Source of the DNA: Proteles cristata cristata | Lineage: Eukaryota > Chordata > Mammalia > Carnivora > Hyaenidae | NCBI GenBank assembly: GCA_017311185.1 | Contig: JAESUZ010001057.1 | Coordinates: 682,001 to 746,000 of the forward strand | Direction: 5' to 3' | Length of the DNA stretch: 64,000 bases | Shown: positions 42,029-60,218 of the stretch, in pieces | Position numbering within the stretch: position 1 is the first letter of the stretch | Layout: every line of letters begins with the position of its first letter | Translations under genes and position numbers: made by a program | Notes under the pieces: generated by a model | Told to the model about the DNA's origin: nothing | Databases searched by the model: none | Seen by the model: only the letters and a program-made list of their open reading frames with translations

Positions 42029-44397
42029 TGCCCAGCCTTCTCTCCTGCTTGGGTCCTGTTTGTGAGGGCTGAACCAGAGTTCTGCCTGAATTCTACACCC
42101 CCATCCCATAGTCAGGCATACCTTGGCATATATCCTCTAATGAAGGCCCCTCTGTACAGTTGGTAGCATGGGGGTGGGGGGCGATGGTCGGGAGCAGTTT
42201 GTGAATCTTGGAATTCAGATTCTTGATCATGATTTTTTTTTTTTTTGAGAAATTTGAATTCAAGGGCTCTACCTGAATCTACTCTTCCCCAGCTCCATCC
42301 TTTGGGAGTCATGGGTCAGGCCCATGCTCCAAATACATATATGTATATGTGACTAGATGGCAAGAGGAAACCTTCACCCTTACCTGTTCATGTCTCAGAG
42401 GGGTCCTCTTCCCACATGCATAAGAATATTCCCAAGGCTTTTAAAAATTCCATACCAAGGTCTTCCACCTCCTTCACCTTATCCCATTCCCAACCAGCTA
42501 ACCAGTTTCCTCACTCCCCACTACAGGAAATTGGCGCCACCCACACACTGGCCTCTCGGGCATCTTCCCAGGTGCCTCCGCTGCCCACCCAACTCTGAAG
42601 CCAGACCGCTCCCACCCAGCAGGAGCAGCCCTCGCCCGGTCCTCGACATAGCCGGCAACAAGTCCTTAGAGTCTAGACTTTGTCTTTGCCCCCAGCTCTC
42701 CGTATCTCCTAGCCCAAGCGCTTCCTACTCCACCTGCGGTCCAGGAACCAGCAGCACAGCTGTCACCTGCAGCCGATTAGAAATGCACATGGCCAGGCCC
42801 TCCACAGACCTACCAAATTAGAATCTGCATTACTCTGCACCTTAGCAAGTGAGACGGACTGCTCTAAACAGTCTGATCTGCTGAAAAGACAGCCCCTCCT
42901 CACGCTGCCTGTAGCCCTCCCTCTCACAGTAGAAAGACCCTGAGGATGATCTGGACACTCCCTAGAGACCCAGAGGGGCTGGTGAGGCCCAGGACCCTCA
43001 GCAGAGGGGAGCAGCCACCACAGGGTCAAAGAGGAGGGGAACAGAGGGGGCCACATGGGGAGATCCAGGCAGGAGCTTGGGGGGAAAAAGGCACATGTGG
43101 TGAGAAAGGAAGGGGCACCTGGCTTTTGGAGCAGAAGTGAGATGGTTCCATTTGGGCTCCTCCCAGCATGCCCAGCTCCTGTCAGGCTCTGACAGCTGAG
43201 AATGGCTCCAGCCTGGGTCTGCTGGATGACTGAGCTCCCCCCCCCGCCCCCCCCGCCTGCTGGCAGAGTCACCATCGCCCACCGGCTGCACTGCTGGTAG
43301 TGGGTGCTCAGGAAATGTTTGTTGAATTGAAAGGAAGCCACAGCTTGTGCGGAGTCTGAATAATTCACCAGCCGTGGGCCTCAGGGAGGGGCAGGAACAG
43401 AGACTAAGTAGGAAAGACAAGTCCTGAAGTTGTTCTTTGCTAGAGTCGCTGTTTCTCTGTCCCTTGTCTGAGTCCTTGCTTTTGCACGACCTTGGTGCAG
43501 AGAGGTGGTAGGGAAGAGGAAGTAGAAGATGGCAGGAAATGGCCCTGAGCTTCAGGGCTGCCCCCTTCCCTCCCCTTTGGGTACACTTGAAGTCTGACCT
43601 GGGCAGGGGGTGGGGGGTAGGGTGTCCCTGGTAGTGAGCTCTTGCACCCTACTGTGGGGAGAAGAGGCTGCTCTTTCACACCCAACTCCGCACCATTTCA
43701 GAGAGGAGGCCTTTCCAGGAACCCTCTCTTTTGCAGAAGAGACCTGAGCTCCACTCTCCTGTCCCCAGCTCAGTCTCTCCCGGCTGTGCCCTCCCTTTCT
43801 CGGCTTCAGCCTCCTCTTCCAGAAAGGCAGGAGGCTGCTAGCTGATGGCCGACATTCCACTGGTTTGGCCATCCTGTGAGTCTGGGGCTGTGAGTGGCCT
43901 GTGTGCAAGACAGAGGCATGAGAAAGGTCCCAGGCCCGGGCTGGCCCTGCCAGCTACTGAGGCTACCTCTACCTCCAAAGCCACAGCTGGAAAGAGAAGC
44001 CAGGCCCTGGGGGTGACAGAGGCCAGGCAAGCCAGGCGCTGAGTGTTTCTAGGCCTTGCTTTCTTGCCTTATCAGGGAAGCTTGTGGCCTGGGCAGCAAC
44101 AGACCCAGGACAGGGCTTAACAGCCCCAGAGACCAGGTGTGACATAGGAATATGCCAGGAGCTTTACCTGCACATGAAAACACACCCGTATACAGGGAGG
44201 CACCCAAGGGTGTGCACATGAGGTACACAAGAGCAGCTCCTTGCCCTCACAGTGTCACCCCACTGGAGAGTTTGCCCAGCTGCTCAGCTGGACAGCCACA
44301 AACCACCGGCAACCAGACACCTACCACACATGAGTCCTGACCACAGTCTTCCCTCCTCCTCTGCCCAGCCTGGCCCCTTTGCTCCCAGGGGCTGTGC

Positions 44398-50043
<5,646 letters not shown>

Positions 50044-50099
50044 GGCAACAGTGGGCACTGAGAGAATTCCAGAGCAGGCCCAGGGGAGCCAGAGCAGGA

Positions 50100-50704
50100 G
50101 GGAAGCCGGAGCCGCTGCGCCACCGGAGCCGGGCCTCTGCCGGCCTCTCCCTGCCGGCTTCACTGCTCAGCACACGAGATCATGTTGTGATTACAAAAGA
50201 CTCCTCTGGGCTCCCAGCCAGGAATGCTGTCGCCGCCGCCCCCACCCATCCACTCTCAGAGGGCAAGGACCAGGGCACTGGCCCTGCCCAGCACCTCTCC
50301 CTGCCCTGCCCTAACGTCCCCAGAGACACAGGCAAGAACCTTTCTCTAGCGAGTTGGGCCCACACAGGGGGCCTGGCTGCCCCAGGCCCTACCTTCTCTG
50401 AGGCTCTATGCCCAGCAGAACCCCAGCCTGGCCGTACCTGCAGATGGATGGACAGCCAACGGAAGCCTCCTTCCCTCCCGTTAGTAAAGAAAAGCCTAGA
50501 GGATGCAGCTGAGCCCATCGGGCATCCTCGTCTGAGGACCCCCACCTCAGATGAGCCTCCCCTTATTTGTCCTCGTCAGCTCTGGTCTGAGGAATTTGAA
50601 GGGACCAAGACGCTCACCTCCCCGAGGCCACCAAATACTACCACATACCTGACATAACACCATTCGTCATTCCTTTAGGTTGAACAGTGTCTTCCCTGGG
50701 TTTA
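50100..50704. other. CCDC9B upstream flank and probable promoter region
   Basis: GC-rich but not a strong CpG island. I cannot place the TSS; by human gene size it should lie near 50.1-50.6 kb. No other gene seen. Confidence 0.4.
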
Positions 50705-50722
50705 AGAATATAGCCACTGCAG

Positions 50723-50950
50723 GGGCGCCTGGGTGGCTTAGTCGGTTAAGCGTCCGACTTTCGCTTAGGTCATGATCTCGCAGTTCGTGGGTTCGAGCCC
50801 CGCGTCGGGCTCTGTGCTGACTGCCAGCTCAGAGCCTGGAGCCTGTTTCAGTCTGTGACTCCCTCTCTCTCTGACCCTCCCCTGCTCATGCTGTCTCTCT
50901 CTCTCCTAGAAATAAATAAAACATTAAAAAAAATTTATTAAAAAAAAAAA
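50723..50950 (+). mobile_element. Young tRNA-Lys-derived CAN SINE, full length
   Basis: Intact head ggggcgcctgggtggcttag, intact B box (gggttcgagccccgcgtcgg), TC tract and A-rich tail. Target duplication agaatatagccactgcag (50705-50722) / agagtatagccactgcag (50951-50968), one mismatch. Close to felid SINE consensus. Confidence 0.98.
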
Positions 50951-50969
50951 AGAGTATAGCCACTGCAGA

Positions 50970-52285
50970 GAGGCTCAGCTGTCCCAGTGTCCCCTTGGTG
51001 CAGGGAGCTGGGCCTTCCCGCAGGGCCCAGGCCACCACAGCCGGCTACTCCGCGCCCTTCCTCTGGGCCCTTCCTGGCCTCACTCTCCAGGACTGGCCTT
51101 TCAGCCTCTCTCACCCTGAGCAAGGAGGCAGTTTTTCTCAGGAAAAATCTCTCTCCGAATCTTCCCAGTATGGCTGAGGGAAGCAGCTTGCCTGGCAGTC
51201 CCACTCTTGGGGCCCCCGGGAGCTGGGGCTTGGGGTGCTGGGCAGAGGGGGTGGTCTCTCTGTATCAGGGGTGCCTATGGTCTGTTTCAATAGCTACAGG
51301 GCCCCGACCTCCAAGACCTCACAGGAGGGTCAGAGGTCCCGGTGTCCCTGACATTCCTGATCGACCAGGCCTCAGTTTCCCCAATCCCATGCTCTGTCTC
51401 CAGAGCAGAAATCCTCACTCCCTCTCACTCCTCCACAGACCAGCCCAGGCAGCCAGAGCTTCGATCTCTACTCCCCTTGAACCATCTGTTCCGGCCCCCC
51501 TCAAATCCCCACCATGGTTGGCCTTTTTCTGGGCCAGGCCTTCACACGGCACCCCTGACCCCACAGCCGATCTCCACAGCCCCAGAGTTCCCATCCTGCT
51601 TGGAAATGCCAGCGCAGTCTCTCTTCCCTTCCTGCCGGATGTTCCCACTGAGTCAGACTCCCAGCAATGGTGACGTACCCAGTCTCCTCTCCCCGAGCCT
51701 CTGTCTCCCTCTCTCTCTCTCCTTCTCCCACCCTCTCCGCGTGCTACCTCACACAGCCTGCTGAGTTTCGTCCTAGCCCCCGAAGGCCAGAGGCGGGGCC
51801 CTGGCGGCATGGCCCCCGAGCTTCCCACCACCTACCCCGCCCGTGTTGTTGGAACTGGGAGGCGTGCACAGCACTAGCCCTAGATGGAGAGACGCCTCCC
51901 CTGAGACCTAATGTTCTCCATCATCTCCGGCTCCCAAACCAGGTCTGGGGCAGTGGGGTGTAGACAGAGGAGGCTACAGGGGTGGGGCAAGGTCGGCTGT
52001 GCCCCTCACTCCTGTTCCCAGCCAAGGTCAGGGCAGGACAGCAGCAGAGAGACAGGAAGCACAGGTAGCAATCCGTCCATCCCATAGGGAGGGTGACCCC
52101 CCACCCCCTTCTGGAAGGGCCTGCAGGGACAGACCCTCCTAACCTAGTGAAGGCCCCCCGGGCCCGTCGCGCTGCAGGCCCACGTTTTCCAGGACAAACC
52201 AATGATCAGATAGGGCCCCACAGTTGCCGGCCGGGTGCTTGCCAAATGTTACTCACACAACACATCATCCCTCAGAGCAGCTGCT
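50970..52285. other. Intergenic, GC-rich, nothing recognised
   Basis: Two long open frames (50987-51673 and 51342-51764, +) have composition typical of chance GC-rich frames and match no family I know. No mobile element recognised. Confidence 0.5.
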
Positions 52286-52289
52286 ACAT

Positions 52290-52415
52290 TCTCCTGTTTT
52301 CTCCAGAGTCTGAAGTTTGCTTGTCTGCTCCCCCACCGGACAGAGGCTCTCTGAGGGCAGAAATGGTATACCGAGTGCCTCTGGATCCCCAGGGCCTGGC
52401 ATAGCTCCCTTATCA
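52290..52415 (+). mobile_element. LINE L2 3'-end remnant
   Basis: L2-like landmarks tctctgagggcagaaatggt and ctggatccccagggcctggc. Short and diverged. Confidence 0.5.
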
Positions 52416-52479
52416 ACTCCAGAGCCTCCCTCAGCGCTCGGAGAGCAGATACAGGAGTGAACGACCCACGCTATCCCAT

Positions 52480-54764
52480 GTGTGGCTATAGGTGTCCTAT
52501 GTATGTTCTTTGACTGCCTTTCTCTCCACCCAGAACAGATGCAGCGCTGAGTAGTGGTAAAGGCTCCTATGAAGGGTAAAGAAAGGACCCCTTTTGGGGG
52601 AAGGCGAGAGACACCGTGTCTCTGTTATCCCATGCCACCACTAGGGGACAGCAGAGTCACAAAGCCTGATGAGGTGTGGGCTCTCTTCCCCTTCTTCCCT
52701 CCAGCTCCCCAGCTCCTCTCCCTCAAGGGTCTGAAATCCCCAGACTAGAGAACTTCCAACTCCGCCATCTTAGAAAAGCTGCACAGTTGTAGAAGCCTTA
52801 TTTTATTGACGAGGAGGCGCAGAGAGGTAACACCACCTGCCCAGCCCACACAGCCTTTTGTGTCACAGATGAGACTAGAAGCCAAGGCTCCTGCCATGCA
52901 GCTGTGCATTTTCCTGCCCCACACCCCGAGCTGGCCCCCGAAACATTGTTTCTGCAGATACTTCGCTCTGTGCCCTCTTCTTCCCTGAGCTGAGGTGGGC
53001 GCATTGTCCTGGCACCTCAGCCATGGGTCCTGGTCACCTCTCTTTCCTGCCTGTTCCCCCACCCTCTCCGGTGACCTGCCAGCTGGGCCCACAGCCACAC
53101 ACCTGGAGTAAACTGTATTTGGGTGGTATTGGTGGTCCATGGTATACAACCTTGAGCCCATCCTGAGGACAAGATGGCTGCAAATCTAGGGACTGTCACT
53201 GAGGAGGAAAGAGGAGAGAGGCCTGCAAGGGAGGAAGGGACTCTCTGGATCACTCATCGAGACTGGGAGCCCAGACTTGACAGAGGCCCCCTCATGGGCC
53301 TCATTCACCGTTTCCAGAATGGCGGCCCCTGCCCATGGCCAATTAATAAATTGTAAGCACTACAGTCCTTGCCCTTCCTCAGCCTTGTCATAAGATGGGG
53401 GAGAGTGGGATGGGGAAGCCCAAAGTAACTTCGTTGTCACTGGCTGTATGACTTTAGGGAAGTCCCTCTGGTCCCTGTCTATAAAATGAGTTGTACCTAC
53501 TCCTCCAAGTCATTGGCAGATCAGAGGAAATGACATGTCGTATCTATATCTGGAACAGCATGCATCCCAGAGTAAAGCTCAACATAGTTTTCTCTTGCCT
53601 CCGGTAACCATGACCGCCGCCTCGTGGATGCTACCACTACAGCATCCTTTGCTGCCTCCTGCCAGCCTGCTGGATCTGAACACACTCAAGACTTCTGAAG
53701 TGTGAGGCCCGCTTGTGACCTGGTAGGGATCCCCTCAGCATCCTTTCTGAGCCTACCTTCATGATGACCCTTGCCCAGGAAATCCCGCAAGACCAGGCTC
53801 CTGCCCCACACCCTGCAGAGAGTTCCCCTCCCCCACCCCCCCTCCAATCCTGTCCCCTCTGAAGTCCCAGGCTCTGGCTGCCATATGTGTCCAGTTAGCA
53901 CTGGTGCTCCCAGAGGCAGTCCCTGTGCTTTACCTGCTTCTGGATTCCACTGGGCCCTATTCCAGGCTCACATCCCCGTTCCCGGGAGCCATTCCTGGCT
54001 GGGGTCAAACGCTTAGAGATCACCACGGCCACTTTCCCTGCTCTGGGTGGGTGGATGAGTATTGAAGGAGGAGTGCGGGCAAGGCTGGGTTACATGAGCA
54101 CCCAGACAATAGTCAAACAACCCTCCAAATGGGAAGAGTCAAGGTGACTTAGAGCCTCCTGTGTTTCCTTTCCTGCAAACCCACTCTCCATCAGGGCCAT
54201 TCCTGGCTCAAGAAACTGCTTTCCTGACTCCTCCTGGCCTGAGATCTATGTGCAAGCCTCTCAGGGCAGGCCAGGCCCGGCTCTGGGTGGGGAGGACTCC
54301 AAGTACATGAAGTAGGGCCAGAAGGACAAGCTCTGGGCAGGCTCCAGCAACCGGGAGCAGGCTGAGCCTCACCTTTCCAGAGCACATGCCAGCGCAGGGT
54401 GGGGCTGAAGCCATCTGAGGTATCAGGAGGCAAAAGCCTGATGTGGGGACCCACTCCTCCATCTGCTTTCCAGGGCACACCCAAGGCTGGGACATTGCAA
54501 GCTTTCCAGCTCCTGGCCCAGCAGAGGGAGATGAACCCCTGGGGTCTCCCTTTTTTCGGGCTCTCTTCTCTATGATAGGTGCAGAGTTGACTCATAGTGT
54601 TTTCCCAGGACCCAAGACCCACCCCTGTCCCCAAGTCCCCATCCCAGAGCTGCCCACAACCAGAAGTGGAGTGCCACCCTGTCAAGTGCTTGCCCACAAC
54701 GTTAACAGGGTGTGTACTGCATACTTTTCGTGGCCGAGGCAAGTAGGGAACCAAGAGGTGAGGA
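52480..54764. other. Intergenic
   Basis: Apart from a MIR at 53430-53590 I recognise no gene or mobile element. Confidence 0.5.
53430..53590 (+). mobile_element. MIR SINE remnant
   Basis: Landmarks ggctgtatgactttagggaa and ctgtctataaaatgagttgt in the MIR order. Diverged. Confidence 0.65.
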
Positions 54765-54779
54765 TCCAGACTCCCTCTT

Positions 54780-55034
54780 TTTTTTTTGTTTTTTTTTTAA
54801 TAACTACCTCTTTTTTTTTTTTAATGTTTTTTATTTATTTCTAGGAGAGAGAGACAGCGTGAGCAGGGGAGGGTCAGAGAGAGAGGGAGTCACAGACTGA
54901 AACAGGCTCCAGGCTCTGAGCTGGGAGTCAGCACAGAGCCCGACGCGGGGCTCGAACCCACAAACCGCGAGATCATGACCCAAGTGAAAGTCGGAAAGTC
55001 AGACGCTCAACCGACTAAGCCACCCAGGCGCTCC
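54780..55034 (-). mobile_element. tRNA-Lys-derived CAN SINE, near full length
   Basis: Reverse orientation with two T runs at its 3' side. Target duplication tccagactccctctt (54765-54779) / tccagactccatctt (55035-55049). Contains an extra gtcggaaa-like short duplication near its head. Confidence 0.96.
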
Positions 55035-55049
55035 TCCAGACTCCATCTT

Positions 55050-57485
55050 ACAGGCACTCGCCAACACCAGGCCATGTTAGCCTAAAGCCAGGGCAGCACA
55101 GGGCTCAGGCCAGCCAAGCAGTTTTCCAACTGAGCTTCAAGGGGATGAGCAAGACTCAGCAAGGGGTTGGTCATGAGAGGACATCCCGTGAATGCATGAT
55201 GGCAAGTGGCAGTGGTGCAGGCAGGGGGCTGTGTTCAGATCCCGGAGGGAGGGGTCTGGGCCAGGCAGAGCAGCAGGGGTCCAGGGAAGAGTGAGCAAGG
55301 GAGCCCCCAGGAGGCCTCAGAGCATTGGCATGGGTTGGGGGTGGGAGGAGGTGTGGAGTGGAGAGGGGAGGAACCAACACAGCATCCAGGACTCAGGCCT
55401 AGGGGCCCTCACAAATGAGGGGAACAGGCCAGGCTTGCCTGCGTGTGCCCAGGGGGCTCTTTCCTGGGCAGGCAAAGAGGCTGGAATGCTAGCATGGGAC
55501 AGACAGGCTCTCCCTGCACTTGAAGCTTATCACAGAGGCCTCTTCATCACTTGAAGCTCATGGGGGTGAGATGGTGGTGGGATCATACCCTCTAGGCATA
55601 GTGAAAAGGTCTGGCCCAGTTTTGAGGGATAGGAAGAAGGACAGAAGCCCATCAGAAGGCAGAGGGCTTCTTGAGAGCTGGCCTGTCGCACTGAGAATAG
55701 GGAAGGGCCTTTGGAATGGCCAGGGGTGACATACCCACTCTCCAAGTGGCCTTACCTAGCCTGGACGCTTCAAGGAGGGAGAGAACAACCAGGGTGAAAG
55801 AGAGCACGTTCCGTGGTCACCACAAGGAAGAGGAAGCAGCCACAGGCCCGGGAGAGAAGTAGAGTGACCAGTTGTCCCAGGTTGCCTGGAACGGACTCCA
55901 TTGGAAGGTCCCAAGTCCAGAACACCCCTCAGTCCAATGCAAACCTGCAAGTTTGGTCACCTTAGGGGTAAGGGGACGTTGCAAGAAGCTGGGGCTGGGA
56001 AGAAATGTCTCAGGAGCCTCTCAGTAAAACACTCAGTGATGCCAGAAGCCAAAAATGGTGATATGCCCCGCAGGATCTCAGTAGGAGTGAGGGCAGGAAG
56101 GATGAGGCCAGAAGTCAATAGGTCATCAGTGCTAATAGTGATGATAATAAGAACACCACACACTTACAAATAGCACTGCTAGAGGCCTCACACCTGTGAT
56201 GTCATTCGAGCTCATGGAGCTTTGAAATCTGTGAATTAGCCAAGGCAGGTGTTATTAGCTTCTTTTTGGAGATCAGGGTCAATGACCTGCTCAGAAGTCT
56301 CCAGGATAGGATGGGGGGCTCTCCACTGGGCCTGCGCTGAATCACTGAGGCTGATGCCCAGCCCTGCACACTCTCTCCAGCCCATGCCTGGGACCAGCCA
56401 CCTTTGCCCTGTGACCGTGAGAAACCTGTCGACCCCAAGTGTGTAAAGAAAGATGCCTGGCTCTCTTGCCTCCCTCCCCACCCCACGGGGCAGCCCAGGA
56501 AGAGGGCACCTTGCTGGCTCTGCTGGCAGGGATCATGGGTCACAGAGGGTGACATGCTTCCTTCTTGGCTTTCACTATCAGCACTCTCCCCAAGATGCCC
56601 CACCCACGGCTTCTACTGCTGTGGGAGACTCCCTTCCCCCTCCCCTCTTCTTGACGCTCCCCCGAGTAATGTCTCCTCTTGCTCCTGAGTCCTTTCTTCT
56701 CTCCTTGTGACTTTCTGGCAAGGAAGACCACCTCTCAGCCAGACAGCATGTCCGAGCCCTTGGTGAGTGGTCACCATCTCTAAGGCACAGTACCCAAGGA
56801 AAGAGGGGACACACCCACAGTTGAGGCTCTGCTCCCCTACATCTTAGGGCTGGGTAGGGGAGAATCTACCAAGATCGTTCTTTGCTGTAAATTCGCTCTG
56901 CCTTGTGCACCACTGCTATGGGCATCCTCACCTACAGCAGGCCTCCATGCCTCCCACCACCTGCCTGTAGAACCCAGACCTTGAACTCAGACCCTGACTC
57001 TGGAGATGGTGAGATCTGAAACTGGAGCCCAAGACATTGGGCCCCCACTGCCCTCCTCAGCCCTGCAGCCCTGCTGTCCCCTTCGGAGGTCCCTTTCAGC
57101 TTCCTGCCAAAGGCTGGGGGTGGGTGTGGGGAAGTCATGCCACCAGGGTCCCCAAGAGGGTAAAGGATTCCCAGAAGAGGAAGGCTTGTAGGGCTGCGAG
57201 GCTGGGACAGGGGCGAATGCAGATAGTACCATTCCCAGTGGGGCGGGGGGGGAGGGTGGGACGCTACAGACACCACACCTTTGTAAACTTCCCAGGACTC
57301 TGGCTGCCCTCTGTGCCCTGGAGCCCTGAAGGCACACACTGTGTGCATGATAGATTAGTAACCCACACCTTCCCATGAACCAAAGCCCTTTGCTCATAAT
57401 GCTACCAGAACAGACTGGAATTTTTTGGAAGAGCATTCCTGAAAAGAAAGACAATGTAAAGAGAACAGGCCCAGGCTCTCCATTG
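55050..57485. other. Intergenic, nothing recognised
   Basis: No gene or clear repeat recognised. Short ORFs on both strands only. Confidence 0.5.
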
Positions 57486-57487
57486 GG

Positions 57488-57642
57488 TGGTTCTGACTGA
57501 GACTAACTACACACTGGCTGGGTGACCTCAGGCAAGTTTCTTAACTTCTCTGAGTCCTGGTTTTTTTTTTAATCTATACAAGAGGGGGGTGGGAATAATA
57601 ACACCTTTCTCCAAGAGCTGAAGTGAGGTCGTTGATAGTATT
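57488..57642 (+). mobile_element. MIR SINE remnant
   Basis: Landmarks ggctgggtgacctcaggcaa and gtttcttaacttctctgagt. Interrupted by a T run; followed by a run of about 24 A at 57643-57666. Confidence 0.75.
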
Positions 57643-57739
57643 AAAAAAAAAAAAAAAAAAAAAAAACTGACATGGAAATACTTTCCTTTCCTGTCCACCA
57701 AAGAAATAAAGGAGAATCACTTTTTCCTTTTCTCCACGT

Positions 57740-58286
57740 CTCAAATCATTTCCTAATGTGCTTATGTTACTTCTGTTTTTACAGCTTTTAACAGAGACCA
57801 AATCAACATACCCTAAACTGCACAAACAGTGCAATTTTTCATGTGCCCCATGTACACTCCGTGAAATAGTCACCACAACCAAGATAATGAATGCATCCCT
57901 CAAAACCAAGTACCCACTCATCCCTCCTAATGCTTCTCCTACCTCCCCCCGACTCCCACCACATTGTCCCCAGGCAACCACTGATCTGCTATCATTAGTT
58001 GAAATTATCTAGAATTCTACAAAATTTTAGAATTTTCTAGACAAAATTATACACTGTGTATCCTTCACGTCCCACTTCCTTCACTCAGTGGAGTGATTTT
58101 GAGTATATCAGCAGTCCATCTCTTTTTATTGCTGAGTAGTATTTCATTGACTGCACGCATCACAATTTGTTTAGCCATTCAGCCAATTGATCGACATTTG
58201 AGGAAATTCCAGTTTTTAGCTACTACAAAAAAAGCCACCATGAACATTCAAGTACAGTCCTTCCCGAGGACCTGTTTTCATTTCTC
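57740..58286 (-). mobile_element. L1 3'-end fragment (old, antisense to + strand)
   Basis: Reverse-complement L1M 3' landmarks: tttttattgctgagtagtat, cacaatttgtttagccattc and accatgaacattcaagtaca. Non-coding decayed fragment. Confidence 0.8.
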
Positions 58287-58304
58287 TCCAGTATGTTACT
58301 TTTT

Positions 58305-58480
58305 TTTAAATGTTTTATTTATTTCTGAGAGAGAGAGAGAGGGAGACACGGAATCTGAAACAGGCTCCAGGCTCTAAGCTGTCAGCACAGAGCCCAACGT
58401 GGGGCTCGAACCCATGAACCGTGAGATCATGACCTGAGCCGAAGTCAGACATTAAACTGACTGAGCCACCCAGGCACCCC
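58305..58480 (-). mobile_element. tRNA-Lys-derived CAN SINE
   Basis: Exact 18-bp target duplication tccagtatgttacttttt at 58287-58304 and 58481-58498. Reverse orientation, slightly shortened GA tract. Confidence 0.96.
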
Positions 58481-58513
58481 TCCAGTATGTTACTTTTTAA
58501 AAATGAATTTAAT

Positions 58514-58710
58514 GGGCCATCCAGATGGCTCAGTGGTTGAACATTCGACTCTTGATTTCGGCTCAGGTCATGGTCTCACGGTTCATGAGATGGAGCCCTG
58601 TATCAGGCCCTGTGCTGACAGCAGGGAGCCTGCTTGGGATTCTCTCTCTCCCTCTCTCTCTGCCTCTCCCCTATTCTCTCTCTCTCTCTAAAAATAAATA
58701 AACTTTCTTT
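58514..58710 (+). mobile_element. tRNA-Lys-derived CAN SINE (first of a tandem pair)
   Basis: Head gggccatccagatggctcag, TC tract, aaaaataaataaactttctt tail. Flanked by aaatgaattta-like target copies shared with the next SINE. Confidence 0.93.
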
Positions 58711-58724
58711 AAAAGATGAATTTA

Positions 58725-58879
58725 GGGGCGCCTGGGGTGACTCAGTCAATTAGACATCGGACTCTTGATTTCAGCTCAAGTCATGATTACACCGTTTGTG
58801 AGTCTGCACTGACATTGTGGAACCTACTTGGGAGTCTCTCTCTCTCTGCCCCTCCCCCCTAATAAAAATAAGCTTTTTT
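58725..58879 (+). mobile_element. tRNA-Lys-derived CAN SINE (second of a tandem pair), internally deleted
   Basis: Head ggggcgcctggggtgactca, but the region after the B box is shortened. Target copies atgaattta lie before (58715-58723) and after (58884-58892). Confidence 0.9.
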
Positions 58880-59785
58880 AAAAAATGAATTTAATGAAGT
58901 TCAGGTGCAGCCAGCTCATCCAGGCTCTTTACATGAAGGCCTGGCAACAGTGGCTGTTTAACTTTTCTGCTTCCTCTTGCATACTTCCAATTTCACCTGG
59001 TTCTTGTTCTCCTGGATTGAAGCCGAGCCCTTTTGTCTGAGGGTGGGAGTGTTAGCATGCTTCAGTTCGGGCCAGCATTGTGATCCCAGGGGCTGCCAAG
59101 GTTTGGGATCTTCCTTGGTTCTGTAGCATCTCCTTACTGGATGGGGTCAAGTTTCCATCCGCCTACCTGCTCCCCACCTACACACCACACCCACACACAT
59201 ACACCCTTGCAGTTGCTCTTTGCCCAAATAAAGATTAGCCTATCCTCCCTCATTGCCCCACACCCTCTGCCTATGATCTTCCCAGTGTACCTGACCCACC
59301 CAGCTCCTCCCCACTCTACACAAATACACCTGAGGTTAGCCTGCGCCTCAGACTTACTCCAGCTCCTTGCTCTATGCTCTCCGGTAAGGATCTGCTGGCC
59401 ATGGTCTGGGGACCAGAGGGGCTCTCTGTGAAAGTGTGCTGTGGGACTGTGTGGCCAGGCTTTTTCTGAGTATGTGCGCATGTGTCTTGAATTGGCATCT
59501 GTGACTCTGTTTCTGTCTGTGCGGGTGTTGTCCATCTGTGCGTGTGGGCCTGTGTGCTGTGGTCGGGGCATCTGCGTACGTGCCTGCCCACCTACCCTGC
59601 GGCCACTGCAGGCCCAGCTCCCATGCCTCTGTCATGCCAGGCAGACAGGTTTCACTGAGGGCTGAAGGGCTTGCATTCATTGTCTTTCAGAGGAACTTAC
59701 AAACCAACTGCTATCCTTCAAGCATCTTGCCCTGAATTGAGCAGAGAAAGTCCAAGGCTTGTCTTGTTTTTCTAATTGAAGTTTA

Positions 59786-59996
59786 TTTTATTTCTTTTTA
59801 ATTTTTTAACAGTTTATTTATTTTGAGAGACAGAGAGCATGCATTGGGGAGAGGCAGAGAGACAGAATCTGAGGCAGGCTCCAGGCTCTGAGCTGTCAGC
59901 ACAGAGCTTGACACGGGGCTCGAGCCCATGAACCACCGTGAGATCATGACCTGAGCCAAAGCGGACACTTAATGGACTGAGCTACTCAGGCACCCC
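59786..59996 (-). mobile_element. tRNA-Lys-derived CAN SINE
   Basis: Reverse orientation. Target duplication tctaattgaagttta (59771-59785) / tctaatcaaagttta (59997-60011), 13 of 15 matching. Confidence 0.94.
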
Positions 59997-60128
59997 TCTA
60001 ATCAAAGTTTAATTGACTTAATATTATATTACTTTCAGGTGTATCTTTTGGCCCTCTGCACCTACTATGCACCTCCCCCTACCCTCACCACCTCCACCCA
60101 CCTGCCACCCACTACCAGGTAGTTTTCT

Positions 60129-60218
60129 TTTTTTTTTTTATACAAATAGTTTATTGTCAAATTAGTTTCCACATAACACCCAGTGCTCATCCCCACGAGT
60201 GCCCTTTTCCATGCCCAT
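60129..60218 (-). mobile_element. Short 5'-truncated L1 insertion
   Basis: About 90 bp of L1 3' end (attgtcaaattagtttccac, cacccagtgctcatcccc) plus a T run, flanked by the exact 16-bp duplication taccaggtagttttct at 60113-60128 and 60219-60234. Confidence 0.9.

Larger units (their letters stand above)
40975..44397 (-). other. CCDC9B: Probable long 3' UTR of CCDC9B
   Basis: No other gene is seen between the CCDC9B stop at 44398 and the candidate poly(A) site. The stretch contains a SINE (41828-42028) and a MIR at its end. ORFs here are short and unrecognised. Confidence 0.4.

Noticed and set aside
50723..50800. tRNA-Lys-like head of CAN SINEs (also at the other SINE sites)
   Set aside because: Tail, target duplications and multiple copies show these are SINEs, not functional tRNA genes.
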